NCBI RefSeq assembly: GCF_003259335.1
Contig: NZ_QLLL01000005.1
Span: 496,001 to 560,000 of the forward strand
Direction: 5' to 3'
Source of the DNA: Chitinophaga skermanii
GTDB lineage: Bacteria > Bacteroidota > Bacteroidia > Chitinophagales > Chitinophagaceae
Length of the DNA stretch: 64,000 bases
Shown one piece after another: positions 1 to 8,453 of the stretch (within the stretch, counting starts at the first letter, position 1; each line of letters opens with the position of its first letter). The translations under genes and the position numbers were made by a program. The notes below the pieces were generated by a model. That model saw only the letters and a program-made list of their open reading frames with translations, searched no databases and was not told where the DNA came from.

Positions 1-16
1 CGGCCGCCAATTAAGT

Positions 17-310
17 ATGGAGGAATTCCAAGAATACATCACTGCTATTAAAGAAGAAGATGCCAAAATGAAACCTGCATTGCAAAGCCTATTGGGAGAA
101 CAATTACCAGGTGTATGCAATAACCCAGTGGTAATCGATAACTACAATAGGTACTTAACGGCTGAATTTACTTTTATCTCGGGAGAAAAAGTGCTGACGG
201 ATGAATTGATTTGTATGTATAACGTGTGCGTACAAATGAACTATTATATATCGCGTATAACAGACTTGAAGAAGAAACAGTATTTCGAAACCGTTGTGGC
301 ATTACTATAA
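17..310 (+). CDS. Hypothetical protein, possibly cut by the window edge
   Basis: This 97-residue acidic protein was not recognised. It has no signal peptide, no membrane segment and no motif that I can name; it looks like a small soluble helical protein with two cysteines in the middle. The reading frame is open to the left edge of the window and no ribosome binding site precedes the ATG at 17, so the true start may lie upstream. A clear hairpin terminator follows 20 bases after the stop, which supports this being the 3' end of a real transcription unit. No function is proposed. Confidence 0.5.
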   Translation: MEEFQEYITAIKEEDAKMKPALQSLLGEQLPGVCNNPVVIDNYNRYLTAEFTFISGEKVLTDELICMYNVCVQMNYYISRITDLKKKQYFETVVALL

Positions 311-330
311 TTGAAATAATATACCATGAA

Positions 331-361
331 AAGCCTGCTAAGTTACTAGCAGGCTTTTTTG
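331..361 (+). terminator. Rho-independent terminator
   Basis: A perfect 10-bp stem, AAGCCTGCTA with TAGCAGGCTT, encloses a 6-base loop (341-346) and runs into a T tract. It closes the transcription unit of the small gene ending at 310. Confidence 0.85.
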
Positions 362-762
362 ATACTGGGAGTTTCCCATATACTTATACTATCCCATATG
401 AGTAGATCATAATTGTGCTCATGTAACGATCCCCCTGCTAAAATATTTTCCCCCGTTTAGCAACAATTTTTTACCATACCGTGTTATTATCCCCAAAGGT
501 CAAAAAATACATTTTACCCTACATTAATTGGGAAGCAGCTTGCTTAAGGTCGGCATAAAACGTTTACAGTAAAATCTTATAACCCAATAGCAGCAATTAT
601 TTCCATGCATAATGAATCTTGTGCGGCAGCTTCTGTTCTGCCCACTGTTTGTTAATTAATTCCAATTGTCTACAGGGAAAAAACTATCAAAGCAATTTGA
701 TACGGGTATCCTTTGCCCTTACACAACAAATCCTTCTTTCACACCCAAAAAACATTCTCTCT
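362..762. other. Intergenic region upstream of the VioB-like module
   Basis: About 400 bases without a convincing gene. The sequence is AT-rich with C-rich patches near 431-455. The downstream reading frame is open back to an ATG at 619, but the protein read from there is low quality and the family-like start is at 763. No exact TAnnTTTG promoter element was found. Confidence 0.5.
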
Positions 763-2694
763 ATGTCGTATTTCGACCGTACACATCTCGTCTTTTCCGG
801 CGATTTTCTGTCCGACGTGTCTACCGTGAACAATGACCCGGCACACTATAACAATGCCACCTTCAAACCCGAATATCAAATCCCAAGAGAACAAGGTAGC
901 CCCATTATGAATGGCTGGTGGAACCCCGTAGGAGGCGCAAATTTCATCTTCCAGAATTGTAATGTACAAATGGTGTCGATGAATGATGGCAATATTAAAG
1001 ATGATCCTACAGGAGATTTTGTTGTTGGCGCCTTTATTACCGGCCCAAGCGGAAGAAATACAGGCAAAATGGTAGATCTCGACCCGCAAGAACAAGGTAC
1101 CAGCGAATTGTGGGCCATCAAATTTCGACTCGTTACCTGTGCCAACGAACTACTCTTTGAAGGCGATCTCAAACCTACTCCCTTCCGCGACCTACAATAC
1201 CGCCAGCAAGATGGGATTACTAGTAATGGACAGCCTTTAGGTGGTGTATGGACAAGCGTACTCACGAATGTAAAGTGGGGTGAACGGGCGAATATATCCC
1301 CCTTCTTACAAGAGCTAAAAGCTAAAACAAAAGGCAATAAATTGAGCATTAACCTAAATGCCTACGGCTATTATTACAACCACAACGACGGCCGCTTTGC
1401 GATGGGTAGAGTACTAGGCACCATTGGCCCATGGTACGAAAGCGATCCCGATTTATTCCCCGCTTGTAGAAGGTTATATGGTATTTACAATGCAGGCACT
1501 GATGAAAAACCCAAAGTATATTTCGGTAGTACCAACTTCGTGGTCGACCAAGATTGGAAATCATTGAGAATAGATTTCGGTATGTCGTTCCCCATCTCAA
1601 ATGCAGTAGGAACGGTAAGTATGACAGAAAACCTATACCTCGCCGTTAGTAAATCATCGCTAAGTGATGGTGTAGCTACCAGCGAAGTATTCCTACTAGA
1701 GCATACTTTCGAGATGATTGGCCAAGTGAAATACCAAACAGGCGATCACTGGTTGAATAAAACAGGTGGCATTATGTCGTTCGATGTAGGACCCGAACAT
1801 ATGAGCTTGTTGGCGAACCACCAGTTGGTACTGTTACATCTCAACGATGATGGCGATTACCAATTAGTAGCCCGCGAATCGGTCGATGGCTACTATTTAC
1901 GAGCCGATAATTTTGTGCTGAGAATGGATGCCGATTCCACAGCTGCAGTTACTTTATATGCTTATCAATACGGCAAACCATTGTCGAATACGAATATCAC
2001 GGTTGCCATGGAGGCGCCCACACCTTGTACCCCGGTAAGCGATAAAAACCCCATTAGCTATATACCCGGTATCAACTTCCCGCAAGATGGTATCAAGTTC
2101 TCACCTGGCGCTACGGGCGATTTGAATGGTAAAACATCTATCGGTTTGCTGGCTCAGCGGATTTTTAAACCAAGGGATTATATCGATGGACAAATTTATT
2201 TATTCGATTACCAATTCGAGGGGCAAGAACCTGATCCAGCATTCGGTGTAGAAAGCATATACGTGCACCTGCGCGATTACTTCCCGGTACCGGCACAACC
2301 CAAGTGGGAAGATATCGAAGAAACAATGATCCAGTTTGCGAACCTGTATCCCATTATGAGTAAATACATTGTCGACCTCGCCGATCCTCACGCGGTAGCA
2401 GCACGAGCTACCATCTTACGCTTCGCATTTTCACAGGATATCAACGACCCTTTGTATATGCCTGTTACACGCGATTTATCGGAAGGGAAACGCTTAACTA
2501 TTCTCAAATGGTTAGATAACCCCATTATGCCCACAGGCGCACCTACCACGAAACAACCGCCACAGAAAGGCTGCCCACCGGAATCACTCCGCGCAGAAAG
2601 TGTACCTACTTACAACCGCTTACAAAAGCTCGTGGCAGCTAAGCAGGCACAAAATATTAACCTCGACAGTACTCCTAAAATTTTCAAAAAATAA
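763..2694 (+). CDS. VioB/RebD-like protein, N-terminal part (split)
   Basis: This 643-residue protein resembles the non-ferritin N-terminal two thirds of VioB/RebD/StaD, enzymes that couple two tryptophan-derived imines in violacein and indolocarbazole synthesis. The start region (MSYFDRTHLVFSGDF) matches the VioB start pattern MSxxDxxRIHFxG. Residues about 524-583 carry the most telling match: a YPxMS...LAD segment, then a YMPxTRxLS stretch followed by an LKWL-like helix, as in VioB just before its ferritin-like domain. The frame is open upstream to 619, but ATG 763 gives the family-like N-terminus. The ferritin-like half is encoded 12 bases downstream. No tryptophan oxidase gene (VioA/RebO) is nearby, so the substrate is unknown. 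The similarity is recalled from memory of VioB, not computed. Confidence 0.6.
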   Translation: MSYFDRTHLVFSGDFLSDVSTVNNDPAHYNNATFKPEYQIPREQGSPIMNGWWNPVGGANFIFQNCNVQMVSMNDGNIKDDPTGDFVVGAFITGPSGRNTGKMVDLDPQEQGTSELWAIKFRLVTCANELLFEGDLKPTPFRDLQYRQQDGITSNGQPLGGVWTSVLTNVKWGERANISPFLQELKAKTKGNKLSINLNAYGYYYNHNDGRFAMGRVLGTIGPWYESDPDLFPACRRLYGIYNAGTDEKPKVYFGSTNFVVDQDWKSLRIDFGMSFPISNAVGTVSMTENLYLAVSKSSLSDGVATSEVFLLEHTFEMIGQVKYQTGDHWLNKTGGIMSFDVGPEHMSLLANHQLVLLHLNDDGDYQLVARESVDGYYLRADNFVLRMDADSTAAVTLYAYQYGKPLSNTNITVAMEAPTPCTPVSDKNPISYIPGINFPQDGIKFSPGATGDLNGKTSIGLLAQRIFKPRDYIDGQIYLFDYQFEGQEPDPAFGVESIYVHLRDYFPVPAQPKWEDIEETMIQFANLYPIMSKYIVDLADPHAVAARATILRFAFSQDINDPLYMPVTRDLSEGKRLTILKWLDNPIMPTGAPTTKQPPQKGCPPESLRAESVPTYNRLQKLVAAKQAQNINLDSTPKIFKK

Positions 2695-2706
2695 GTCTCG
2701 TATATC

Positions 2707-3756
2707 ATGTTAAGAATAAATCCTACGCTTGTTAGTAATATTTTATCCGCCCAATCGCTGGAAGAATTACATCCCATGGTGCAGGGCGCTATAGAATTGG
2801 AACATTCTACAATTCCACCGTATTTAACCGCCTTATTCTCGTTTAAAAGAGGCAAAGGCAAGGAAGTACGACCGATTATTGAGTCGATTGTAATTGAAGA
2901 AATGTTGCACATGACCATTGCCTCCAACATTCTCAATGCCTTAAATGGCCGCCCACAAATTGATAAGCCCGCGTTTGTACCCAATTATAAATGCCCGCTG
3001 CCGATGGGTATTAACGTGGGTTTTGAAGTAGGGTTAGAGAAGTGTTCGATTGATGTGGTGCAAAATGTATTCATGGAAATTGAAGAGCCGGAAACTATTT
3101 TGAATATTAATTATGCTGTAAAAGCAACCGATACCTACAAAACAATCGGCGAATTCTACGGTGCCCTCGCGAAGAAAATAGATGAACTAGCGCCGGATAT
3201 TATGCCCGGCGACCCGGCCAAACAAGTAGTGGCTAATAACTATTTTCCGCCCGATGAGCTGTTTGCAATCCGCACTAAGCAAGATGCCATTGCTGCCATC
3301 GATATCATAGTAGAACAAGGAGAAGGTACCAGTACCGAACCGGTAGATATGTACGGTGAAGTAGCCCACTATTACCGGTTTAAAGAGATTGTAATGGGTA
3401 AGAAATTGATCAAAGATCCGCACGCCGATCATGGATATTCCTACAGTGGCGCACCCGTGCCATTCTCGAATGACGATGTTTGGAATATATTCCCTACTAC
3501 AAAAGTATGGATGTTACCTCCCGGTAGCGAGCAATGGCACCGTGCACAGGAGTTCAATTACTTCTACACCATGCTGCTCGAAGGTTTACATCGCACCTTC
3601 AATGGCGAACCAACGTTCCTGTCGAATACAATGGGCTTAATGTACGACGTAAAGCTCACTGGCGAGAAACTCTGCGAGATGAAGTTTCCCGGTAAAGACG
3701 GGTTCTACGTGGGACCTACGTTCGAATACCAAAAACAGCCGCCTCAACAAATGTAA
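2707..3756 (+). CDS. Ferritin-like domain protein, VioB C-terminal-like
   Basis: A 349-residue protein of the ferritin-like family that forms the C-terminal part of VioB (Pfam Ferritin-like, PF12902). The first helix has the pattern IELEHSTIPPYL (residues 29-40), equivalent to DLELSVMLQYL of VioB, and the second has EExxH at residues 64-68 (IEEMLH), giving carboxylate and histidine ligands for a metal centre. The N-terminal four-helix part spans roughly residues 10-190; the rest is unassigned. It lies 12 bases after the VioB-N-like gene and is followed by a terminator, so the two form a compact bicistronic unit whose products probably act as one complex. Stand-alone members of this family exist in many bacteria, so a role unrelated to indole coupling is possible. 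Confidence 0.75.
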   Translation: MLRINPTLVSNILSAQSLEELHPMVQGAIELEHSTIPPYLTALFSFKRGKGKEVRPIIESIVIEEMLHMTIASNILNALNGRPQIDKPAFVPNYKCPLPMGINVGFEVGLEKCSIDVVQNVFMEIEEPETILNINYAVKATDTYKTIGEFYGALAKKIDELAPDIMPGDPAKQVVANNYFPPDELFAIRTKQDAIAAIDIIVEQGEGTSTEPVDMYGEVAHYYRFKEIVMGKKLIKDPHADHGYSYSGAPVPFSNDDVWNIFPTTKVWMLPPGSEQWHRAQEFNYFYTMLLEGLHRTFNGEPTFLSNTMGLMYDVKLTGEKLCEMKFPGKDGFYVGPTFEYQKQPPQQM

Positions 3757-3768
3757 GCAGCATACAAT

Positions 3769-3797
3769 AGGATCAACATTTGTTGATCCTTTTTTTA
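3769..3797 (+). terminator. Rho-independent terminator
   Basis: The arms AGGATCAA and TTGATCCT around a 4-6 base loop are followed by a run of T. It ends the two-gene VioB-like module. Confidence 0.85.
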
Positions 3798-3850
3798 TCG
3801 ATACAATTGATACATCAAATTTTAGTAAGTCAAACAATTTCCAATTTATG

Positions 3851-3858
3851 TACTTTTG
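3851..3858 (+). promoter_or_regulatory. Candidate -7 promoter element TACTTTTG
   Basis: It matches the Bacteroidota -7 consensus TAnnTTTG and sits 39 bases before the GTG start at 3897. No clear -33 TTG was seen at the right distance, so this is a weak call. Confidence 0.35.
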
Positions 3859-3896
3859 AAAACGGAACCATTTATTAAAACACTCAACTCACTATC

Positions 3897-4610
3897 GTGG
3901 AAAAACTATTAAAAGAAGTACGCTTCCTTAAAATTTATTCATTTGTATTAACACTCGTATTGTGCGGGTTTATTTTCTTATCCTTTAAACCCCTAGGGAA
4001 AGAACGTTTCACAGAAATTGATGTGGAAAGAATTAATGTCGTAGAGAAAGATGGCCAATTGAAAATGGTGATCAGTAACCAAGCACGCCAGCATCCCGGT
4101 ATGTTTAATAACAAGCCATTGCCGCCAAGAGAACGCCAAGCCGGTATGATCTTCTTTAATAGCCGTGGCGATGAATGTGGCGGCTTAATTTATGATGGTA
4201 ATGAAAACGAGAATGGCATGGTTTATTCTGTAGATCAAAACCAAAACGATCAAGTACTCCAAATTCAATACAACGAATCACGTAATGGGCAACAATTACG
4301 TCGTACTTACGGCCTTAAAATGTGGGACCGGTCCGACGAGTTTAAGATGGAAAAAGCTATCAAAGAATTTGCGGCCTTAGATCAAATAAAAGACGAGCAA
4401 GAAAGGAAAAAGGCAGTACAAGCTTTACGTGATAAAGGCTATTTAGGAAGGGAAAGGATGTTTGTGGGTAAAACCACGGATGAAGAAGTAGGATTGTTTA
4501 TCCGCGATAACAAAGGTACGCCGCGTATCAAAATCTACGTCAACAAAGCTAATGAACCTGTGATGGAGTTCCTCGATGAACAAGGCAATAAGTTAAAATC
4601 AGCTAATTGA
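3897..4610 (+). CDS. Membrane-anchored protein of unknown function
   Basis: A 237-residue protein starting at GTG; no ATG in the frame precedes the hydrophobic segment. Residues about 10-32 form one membrane anchor or uncleaved signal; the rest is a soluble, probably periplasmic, domain. It shows two regions that read like a repeated beta unit: residues 40-60 (ERINVVEKDGQLKMVISN) and the C-terminal end (IKIYVNKANEPVMEFLDEQG), the second preceded by VGLFIRDNKG. A charged helical insert occupies about residues 145-185. I recognise it only as a type seen in Bacteroidota without assigned function. It stands alone between two terminators. Confidence 0.65.
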   Translation: MEKLLKEVRFLKIYSFVLTLVLCGFIFLSFKPLGKERFTEIDVERINVVEKDGQLKMVISNQARQHPGMFNNKPLPPRERQAGMIFFNSRGDECGGLIYDGNENENGMVYSVDQNQNDQVLQIQYNESRNGQQLRRTYGLKMWDRSDEFKMEKAIKEFAALDQIKDEQERKKAVQALRDKGYLGRERMFVGKTTDEEVGLFIRDNKGTPRIKIYVNKANEPVMEFLDEQGNKLKSAN

Positions 4611-4636
4611 TATATCAAATATTGATGCATGAAAAA

Positions 4637-4676
4637 GGGGCTATGACTTTTTGGGTATATAGCCCCATGCATTTTT
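4637..4676 (+). terminator. Probable terminator hairpin
   Basis: GGGGCTAT (4637-4644) pairs with ATAGCCCC (4659-4666), with flanking A-rich and T-rich arms that extend the stem. It lies between convergent genes and may serve both strands. Confidence 0.6.
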
Positions 4677-4790
4677 CAATGCGGGTAAAAAACGAGTATG
4701 TCTAGTAATATTCAACTGTCTTCAAAGGAAAAACACCCGCTGTTAAGGATTTGTTCGCCATTTGTTGTACTTTCTATACCCTTTTTATAA

Positions 4791-5903
4791 TTATTTTAAA
4801 CGGCTCCACCAAGCACCTGTTTTATTTGGTTGGTCGAGCACGATTGTTTCCCCGATCATAGGTGTTAATAACTCGATATTGTATTGCTTAATTTCTGCAC
4901 TCACTCTTTCTGGTGGCTCTTCCCAAGGATGCATCGATAACACGTATTTCCCCCAATGTACAGGTAATAAAGCTTTGGCTTGTAAGTCGGCGGCCGCGTG
5001 TACCGTTTCTTCCGGCATCATGTGAATATCTGGCCAAAATTCGTTGTACTGGCCACTTTCCAAGATGGCTAAATCAAATGGCCCCATCTTTTCACCAATC
5101 TCTTTAAAGTGTGCACCGTAACCCGAATCGCCACCAATAAAGAGGTTGCAACGGCTCGTTTTCATCACGTAGGAAGTCCACAAGGTATTGTTGCGGTTGA
5201 AGGCCCGGCCAGAGAAATGTCGTGCGGGGGTAGCCGTAAGCTGCATGCCGGGTTGTATGTCGATATGTTGCCACCAATCTAGCTCTTGGATATCGCTACT
5301 AGGAATGCCCCACGATTCTAAGTGTGCGCCCACGCCCAAAGGTGTAATAAAACGTGGTGCGCGGGGTACCAGTTGTAAAATAGTGTGGTAGTCTAAGTGA
5401 TCGTAATGATCGTGCGTAATAATAACCACGTCGAGCTTCGGTAGATCCTTTACCCCGAAATCGCCTGTTCCTTCAAAGTTCTTATTGCCTAACCAGGTAA
5501 AGGGTGAGGTACGTTCGCTAAATACGGGGTCTACGAGTATGTTTAATCCTTCTATTTGTAGTAAGTAAGAAGAGTGTCCAAACCAAGTAACTGCTAGCAC
5601 ATCGTTGGGCCTTGTCCATTGCGTGGGATGAACCACGGGTAAGGCGTGTGCCGGTTTTTTGCGGGGATCTCTTTTGAAGAAGCGGCGCATAACGGTCCAT
5701 GCATTCCCTTTAATACCTAGCACGGTGGGTTGAGGGTTTTGGAAGGTGCCATTTTTGTAATGGGGTGATTGTTTCAGCCGCTGCAATCGTTCGCCGCTGG
5801 GCTTTTGTCCGAATGCGCGGGTCCTGGAGATCCAATAAATGATCGTGATAACGGTTAAAATAATGACAAATAAGATAGTCATATAGAAGCTTAAGACTTG
5901 CAA
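4791..5903 (-). CDS. MBL-fold hydrolase, NAPE-PLD/UlaG-like
   Basis: A 370-residue metallo-beta-lactamase-fold enzyme with an N-terminal membrane anchor (residues 6-26). The metal site is visible as HDHYDH at 164-169, preceded by the typical WFGHSSYLL strand at 107-115 and a DPVFSERTSPFTW stretch that is characteristic of the branch containing N-acyl-phosphatidylethanolamine phospholipase D. The IGGDSGYG motif supplies a further metal-binding aspartate, and a late VHWGKY motif a histidine. The anchor suggests action at the inner membrane, perhaps on a phospholipid head group; the substrate is inferred only from family. The gene is monocistronic and converges on the preceding gene. Confidence 0.85.
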   Translation of the reverse strand: MQVLSFYMTILFVIILTVITIIYWISRTRAFGQKPSGERLQRLKQSPHYKNGTFQNPQPTVLGIKGNAWTVMRRFFKRDPRKKPAHALPVVHPTQWTRPNDVLAVTWFGHSSYLLQIEGLNILVDPVFSERTSPFTWLGNKNFEGTGDFGVKDLPKLDVVIITHDHYDHLDYHTILQLVPRAPRFITPLGVGAHLESWGIPSSDIQELDWWQHIDIQPGMQLTATPARHFSGRAFNRNNTLWTSYVMKTSRCNLFIGGDSGYGAHFKEIGEKMGPFDLAILESGQYNEFWPDIHMMPEETVHAAADLQAKALLPVHWGKYVLSMHPWEEPPERVSAEIKQYNIELLTPMIGETIVLDQPNKTGAWWSRLK

Positions 5904-6211
5904 TATAAGCTTTCGGAAAACAAATAACGCTAATCCAGGTATGAATTAGCGCTAGTTTGCTCTGGGGTTAGATCGATGTGATGATATATTGTGTGTATAA
6001 GTTATGGCTTATTGGAAAATGTTTTTGAGCGGTGATGGGGATAGCAGTGGCAATGGAGAATACAGCGTAGCTGTAGTAGGAAGGATAGCGTTCACCGTTC
6101 AGGAATTGGAAGAACCAATACGGAACAAAAGTAATACGTGTAGCAACGGTTTCAAATACCTATTAGTAGGTATCTTGACGATGGGAGGGGAAGTGGGATA
6201 GGAGGAGGAAA
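5904..6211. other. Intergenic region
   Basis: About 300 bases between two minus-strand genes. A 65-codon open frame on the plus strand (6004-6201) has no support. No promoter or terminator of good quality was found here. Confidence 0.4.
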
Positions 6212-6667
6212 CTAGATGTGTAGGAGGATATTATTCATAACATCTTTAAAGCTGGCTGGAACGAGTGGTTTGGGCAACTTTTGCTTCACGAGTTGAAGGC
6301 TGGGATGTACGATGTGGTTATATTCATCGTGGGCAGACGATACCATCACGATGATACACTTCTCTTTGACCGTAGGAGGGCAATTGTGTAAGTGTGCAAC
6401 GAATTCATAACCATCCATTTCCGGCATTTGAATATCCAGGAGAATGAGCGTGTAAGTAGCCTCGCCTTCATGTTCCATAAGGTATTGTAATGCATTGGCT
6501 GCATGCTGAAACCCAATCGTGTTGCAATTCGGCATATGGTGCGCTACTATCCGCTTATGTAACATTAAATCGATGGCATTGTCATCAACCACTAATACAC
6601 GTAGTTGCACAGGAACAGGGTTCTGCGGTTGACTCAATTGATTTAATGAATAGATGTTATGCATCAT
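6212..6667 (-). CDS. Stand-alone response regulator receiver
   Basis: A 151-residue single-domain receiver. Acidic pocket D28-D29, phosphoacceptor D78 within LLDIQMPEMDG, the S110/S111 switch position and K133 in the LPKP loop are all present. There is no output domain, so it should act through protein contacts or as a phosphorelay intermediate. The first 20 residues (glutamine/asparagine/proline-rich) precede the domain and the exact start among the first two methionines is unclear. It is a paralogue of the receiver encoded at 6951-7367 but is separated from that operon by a strong terminator, so it probably has its own promoter. Confidence 0.9.
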   Translation of the reverse strand: MMHNIYSLNQLSQPQNPVPVQLRVLVVDDNAIDLMLHKRIVAHHMPNCNTIGFQHAANALQYLMEHEGEATYTLILLDIQMPEMDGYEFVAHLHNCPPTVKEKCIIVMVSSAHDEYNHIVHPSLQLVKQKLPKPLVPASFKDVMNNILLHI

Positions 6668-6874
6668 GGTAAATTAGGTCTCTGTTTTTTAATGTTGGGC
6701 ACACTAAAGCATTACTTTATACTCTGTGGCTTTTCCAAATAATGGTTAAAAAACGGGGTTTTTTCTAGGCGGGTAACAATTGAACGAATAAAACTTCATT
6801 CAATGATACCTGTGCAATGTAAGGTTTGATTTCGAACTACCCATAAAAAACGGCCGAGTTAACATGTGCATAAC

Positions 6875-6916
6875 AAAAAAGCGGCGCACTGCATTTCATA
6901 TGCAGTACGCCGCTTT
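6875..6916 (-). terminator. Strong terminator of the signalling operon
   Basis: AAAGCGGCG and ACTGCAT arms (6878-6894) pair with ATGCAGT and CGCCGCTTT (6900-6916) around a 5-base loop, with one mismatch. On the minus strand the hairpin is followed by a T tract, so it ends the operon that runs from 12475 to 6951. Confidence 0.9.
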
Positions 6917-6950
6917 GCGTATCTTACAGCATCGGCTAAACCGATTTTGC

Positions 6951-7367
6951 CTACTGTTCTTTGAAGATGCCTTCGATGACTTCTTTTAATTCCCTGGGTT
7001 GCAACGGTTTCTTTAATAAACGTACCACTAAAGGGTTCGCATTCGTGCGGTTAATGTCGCCAAAATCCAACGATGATGATACCATAATGATGTAACATTG
7101 GTTCTTAATCTTGTTGGGATACGAATCAAACGAACGCAGAAACTCGAAGCCATCCATTTCCGGCATCTGGATGTCTAACAATATAACCGTTGGCGGAATT
7201 TGGGGCAAGGTTACATTGCTCGAGAGATACTCCAGCGCTTTATTGGCGTTGTTGAAAGATAGTACCGTTCTACTGATTTGCTGAATGGCGATCAAGCGTT
7301 CGTGCAGCAAAAGGTCGATCTCATTGTCATCGATTAATACTATTCTTAAATCAGGAATCGAATTCAT
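6951..7367 (-). CDS. Stand-alone response regulator receiver
   Basis: A 138-residue single-domain receiver with acidic residues D13-D14, phosphoacceptor D65 (LLDIQMPEMDG), switch serines near 97-99 and K120 in the KKP loop. The frame extends upstream to 7436, but ATG 7367 gives a clean receiver N-terminus and a 17-base overlap with the end of the preceding kinase gene, typical of translational coupling. As the last gene of the ThiF-GNAT-kinase operon it is the likely phosphate acceptor of one or both kinases. With no output domain, its downstream effect must come through another protein. Confidence 0.9.
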   Translation of the reverse strand: MNSIPDLRIVLIDDNEIDLLLHERLIAIQQISRTVLSFNNANKALEYLSSNVTLPQIPPTVILLDIQMPEMDGFEFLRSFDSYPNKIKNQCYIIMVSSSLDFGDINRTNANPLVVRLLKKPLQPRELKEVIEGIFKEQ

Positions 7368-8448
7368 TTCTATTCGGGATGGTGATTTCAAATTGCGTGC
7401 CTTCCCCGTATTGCGAGTCCACACTAATGGTGCCACCTATTTTCGTGAGCGCTTCTTTTACGATATACAAACCAATGCCGCTTCCGGGTTTATTGTTGTT
7501 TTTCGACCTAAAAAACATTTTGAAAATGTTGTTCAAATGCTCACTTAAGATACCTATACCATTGTCTTCTATACGTATTGTAGCCTTGTGCGGCTCCACT
7601 TTTACGCCCAAGTTCACTTTAGGACTCTGCGCGTCGGGTTTCTGGTATTTTACAGCATTTGAAATCAAATTGTTTAAAATCACGCTGATTCTAAAAGTAT
7701 CGCCCTTAAAATCAAACGGCTGATCAACATCTACATGAAAATCGATCGATGTATTCTGGTGCTTGAAAGTATCGGTACAATCTTTCAAAAGCAATGCAAA
7801 ATCGATTTTCTCATACTCTACATCTAAACGCGAATTACGGTAATATTCGATAATCTTCTGTATAAATCCATCCAATTTTACCACGCAACTCTCAATCATA
7901 TCCATGTAACCCATCGGGTCGGTGACCGTATTGTCTAACCGCGAAAGGTTAATAATACCCAGTACCGACATTAACGGCGACCGTAAATCGTGCGAAGTAG
8001 AATAAATAAAACGATTCAATTCATCGTTTGTTTTCTCTAACTCTACGATCTTTTCTTTCAACTGTTTACGGGCATTGTAAATCTCGTAAGCATTGTTGAT
8101 CGTACGGTGTAACTCGTGCTCGTCCCATGGTTTCTTGATATACGAATAAATATGCCCCTTGTTAATCGCATCAATAATATCTTCTACATCCGTATAGCCC
8201 GTAAGCAAGATCCTAATCGGCTCTGGCAACACGTTTTTAATGTCATGAAAGAATTCAACACCGGTAGTAACGGGCATTTTCTGATCGGCAATGATAATAT
8301 GCACATCAATGCCTTTCAATAGTTGCCGCCCTTCCAGCGCGGAAGTAGCCGTGTAGATTTCGTAACTTCTGCGAAAGCTCGCACGGAATGCATTCAAGTT
8401 GTGGACCTCATCGTCGATGTAAAGTATCCTGATACGACTATTTTTCAT
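7351..8448 (-). CDS. Response regulator-histidine kinase hybrid (REC-HisKA-HATPase)
   Basis: A 365-residue cytoplasmic protein with an N-terminal receiver (residues 5-120; D12-D13, phosphoacceptor D55 in IIADQKMP, K105/K106 before PW), a coiled-coil linker (about 122-147), a HisKA helix with the autophosphorylation histidine H153 in SHDLRSP, and a HATPase domain with N box (NNLISNAVKY), G1 (DNGIG) and G2 (GSGIGLYI). The IKKPW sequence is typical of receivers that feed into signal-output modules by a long helix. No sensor or membrane segment is present, so its input is probably phosphotransfer from the membrane kinase encoded 5 bases upstream. Its stop overlaps the downstream receiver gene. 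Confidence 0.92.
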   Translation of the reverse strand: MKNSRIRILYIDDEVHNLNAFRASFRRSYEIYTATSALEGRQLLKGIDVHIIIADQKMPVTTGVEFFHDIKNVLPEPIRILLTGYTDVEDIIDAINKGHIYSYIKKPWDEHELHRTINNAYEIYNARKQLKEKIVELEKTNDELNRFIYSTSHDLRSPLMSVLGIINLSRLDNTVTDPMGYMDMIESCVVKLDGFIQKIIEYYRNSRLDVEYEKIDFALLLKDCTDTFKHQNTSIDFHVDVDQPFDFKGDTFRISVILNNLISNAVKYQKPDAQSPKVNLGVKVEPHKATIRIEDNGIGILSEHLNNIFKMFFRSKNNNKPGSGIGLYIVKEALTKIGGTISVDSQYGEGTQFEITIPNRNEFDS

Positions 8449-8453
8449 GCACT

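Noticed and set aside
619..762. Longer start for the VioB-like gene
   Set aside because: The extra 48 residues have no resemblance to the family; ATG 763 gives the expected N-terminus.
6004..6201. 65-codon open frame on the plus strand between two minus-strand genes
   Set aside because: Low-complexity start, no family resemblance, no promoter or ribosome binding site.
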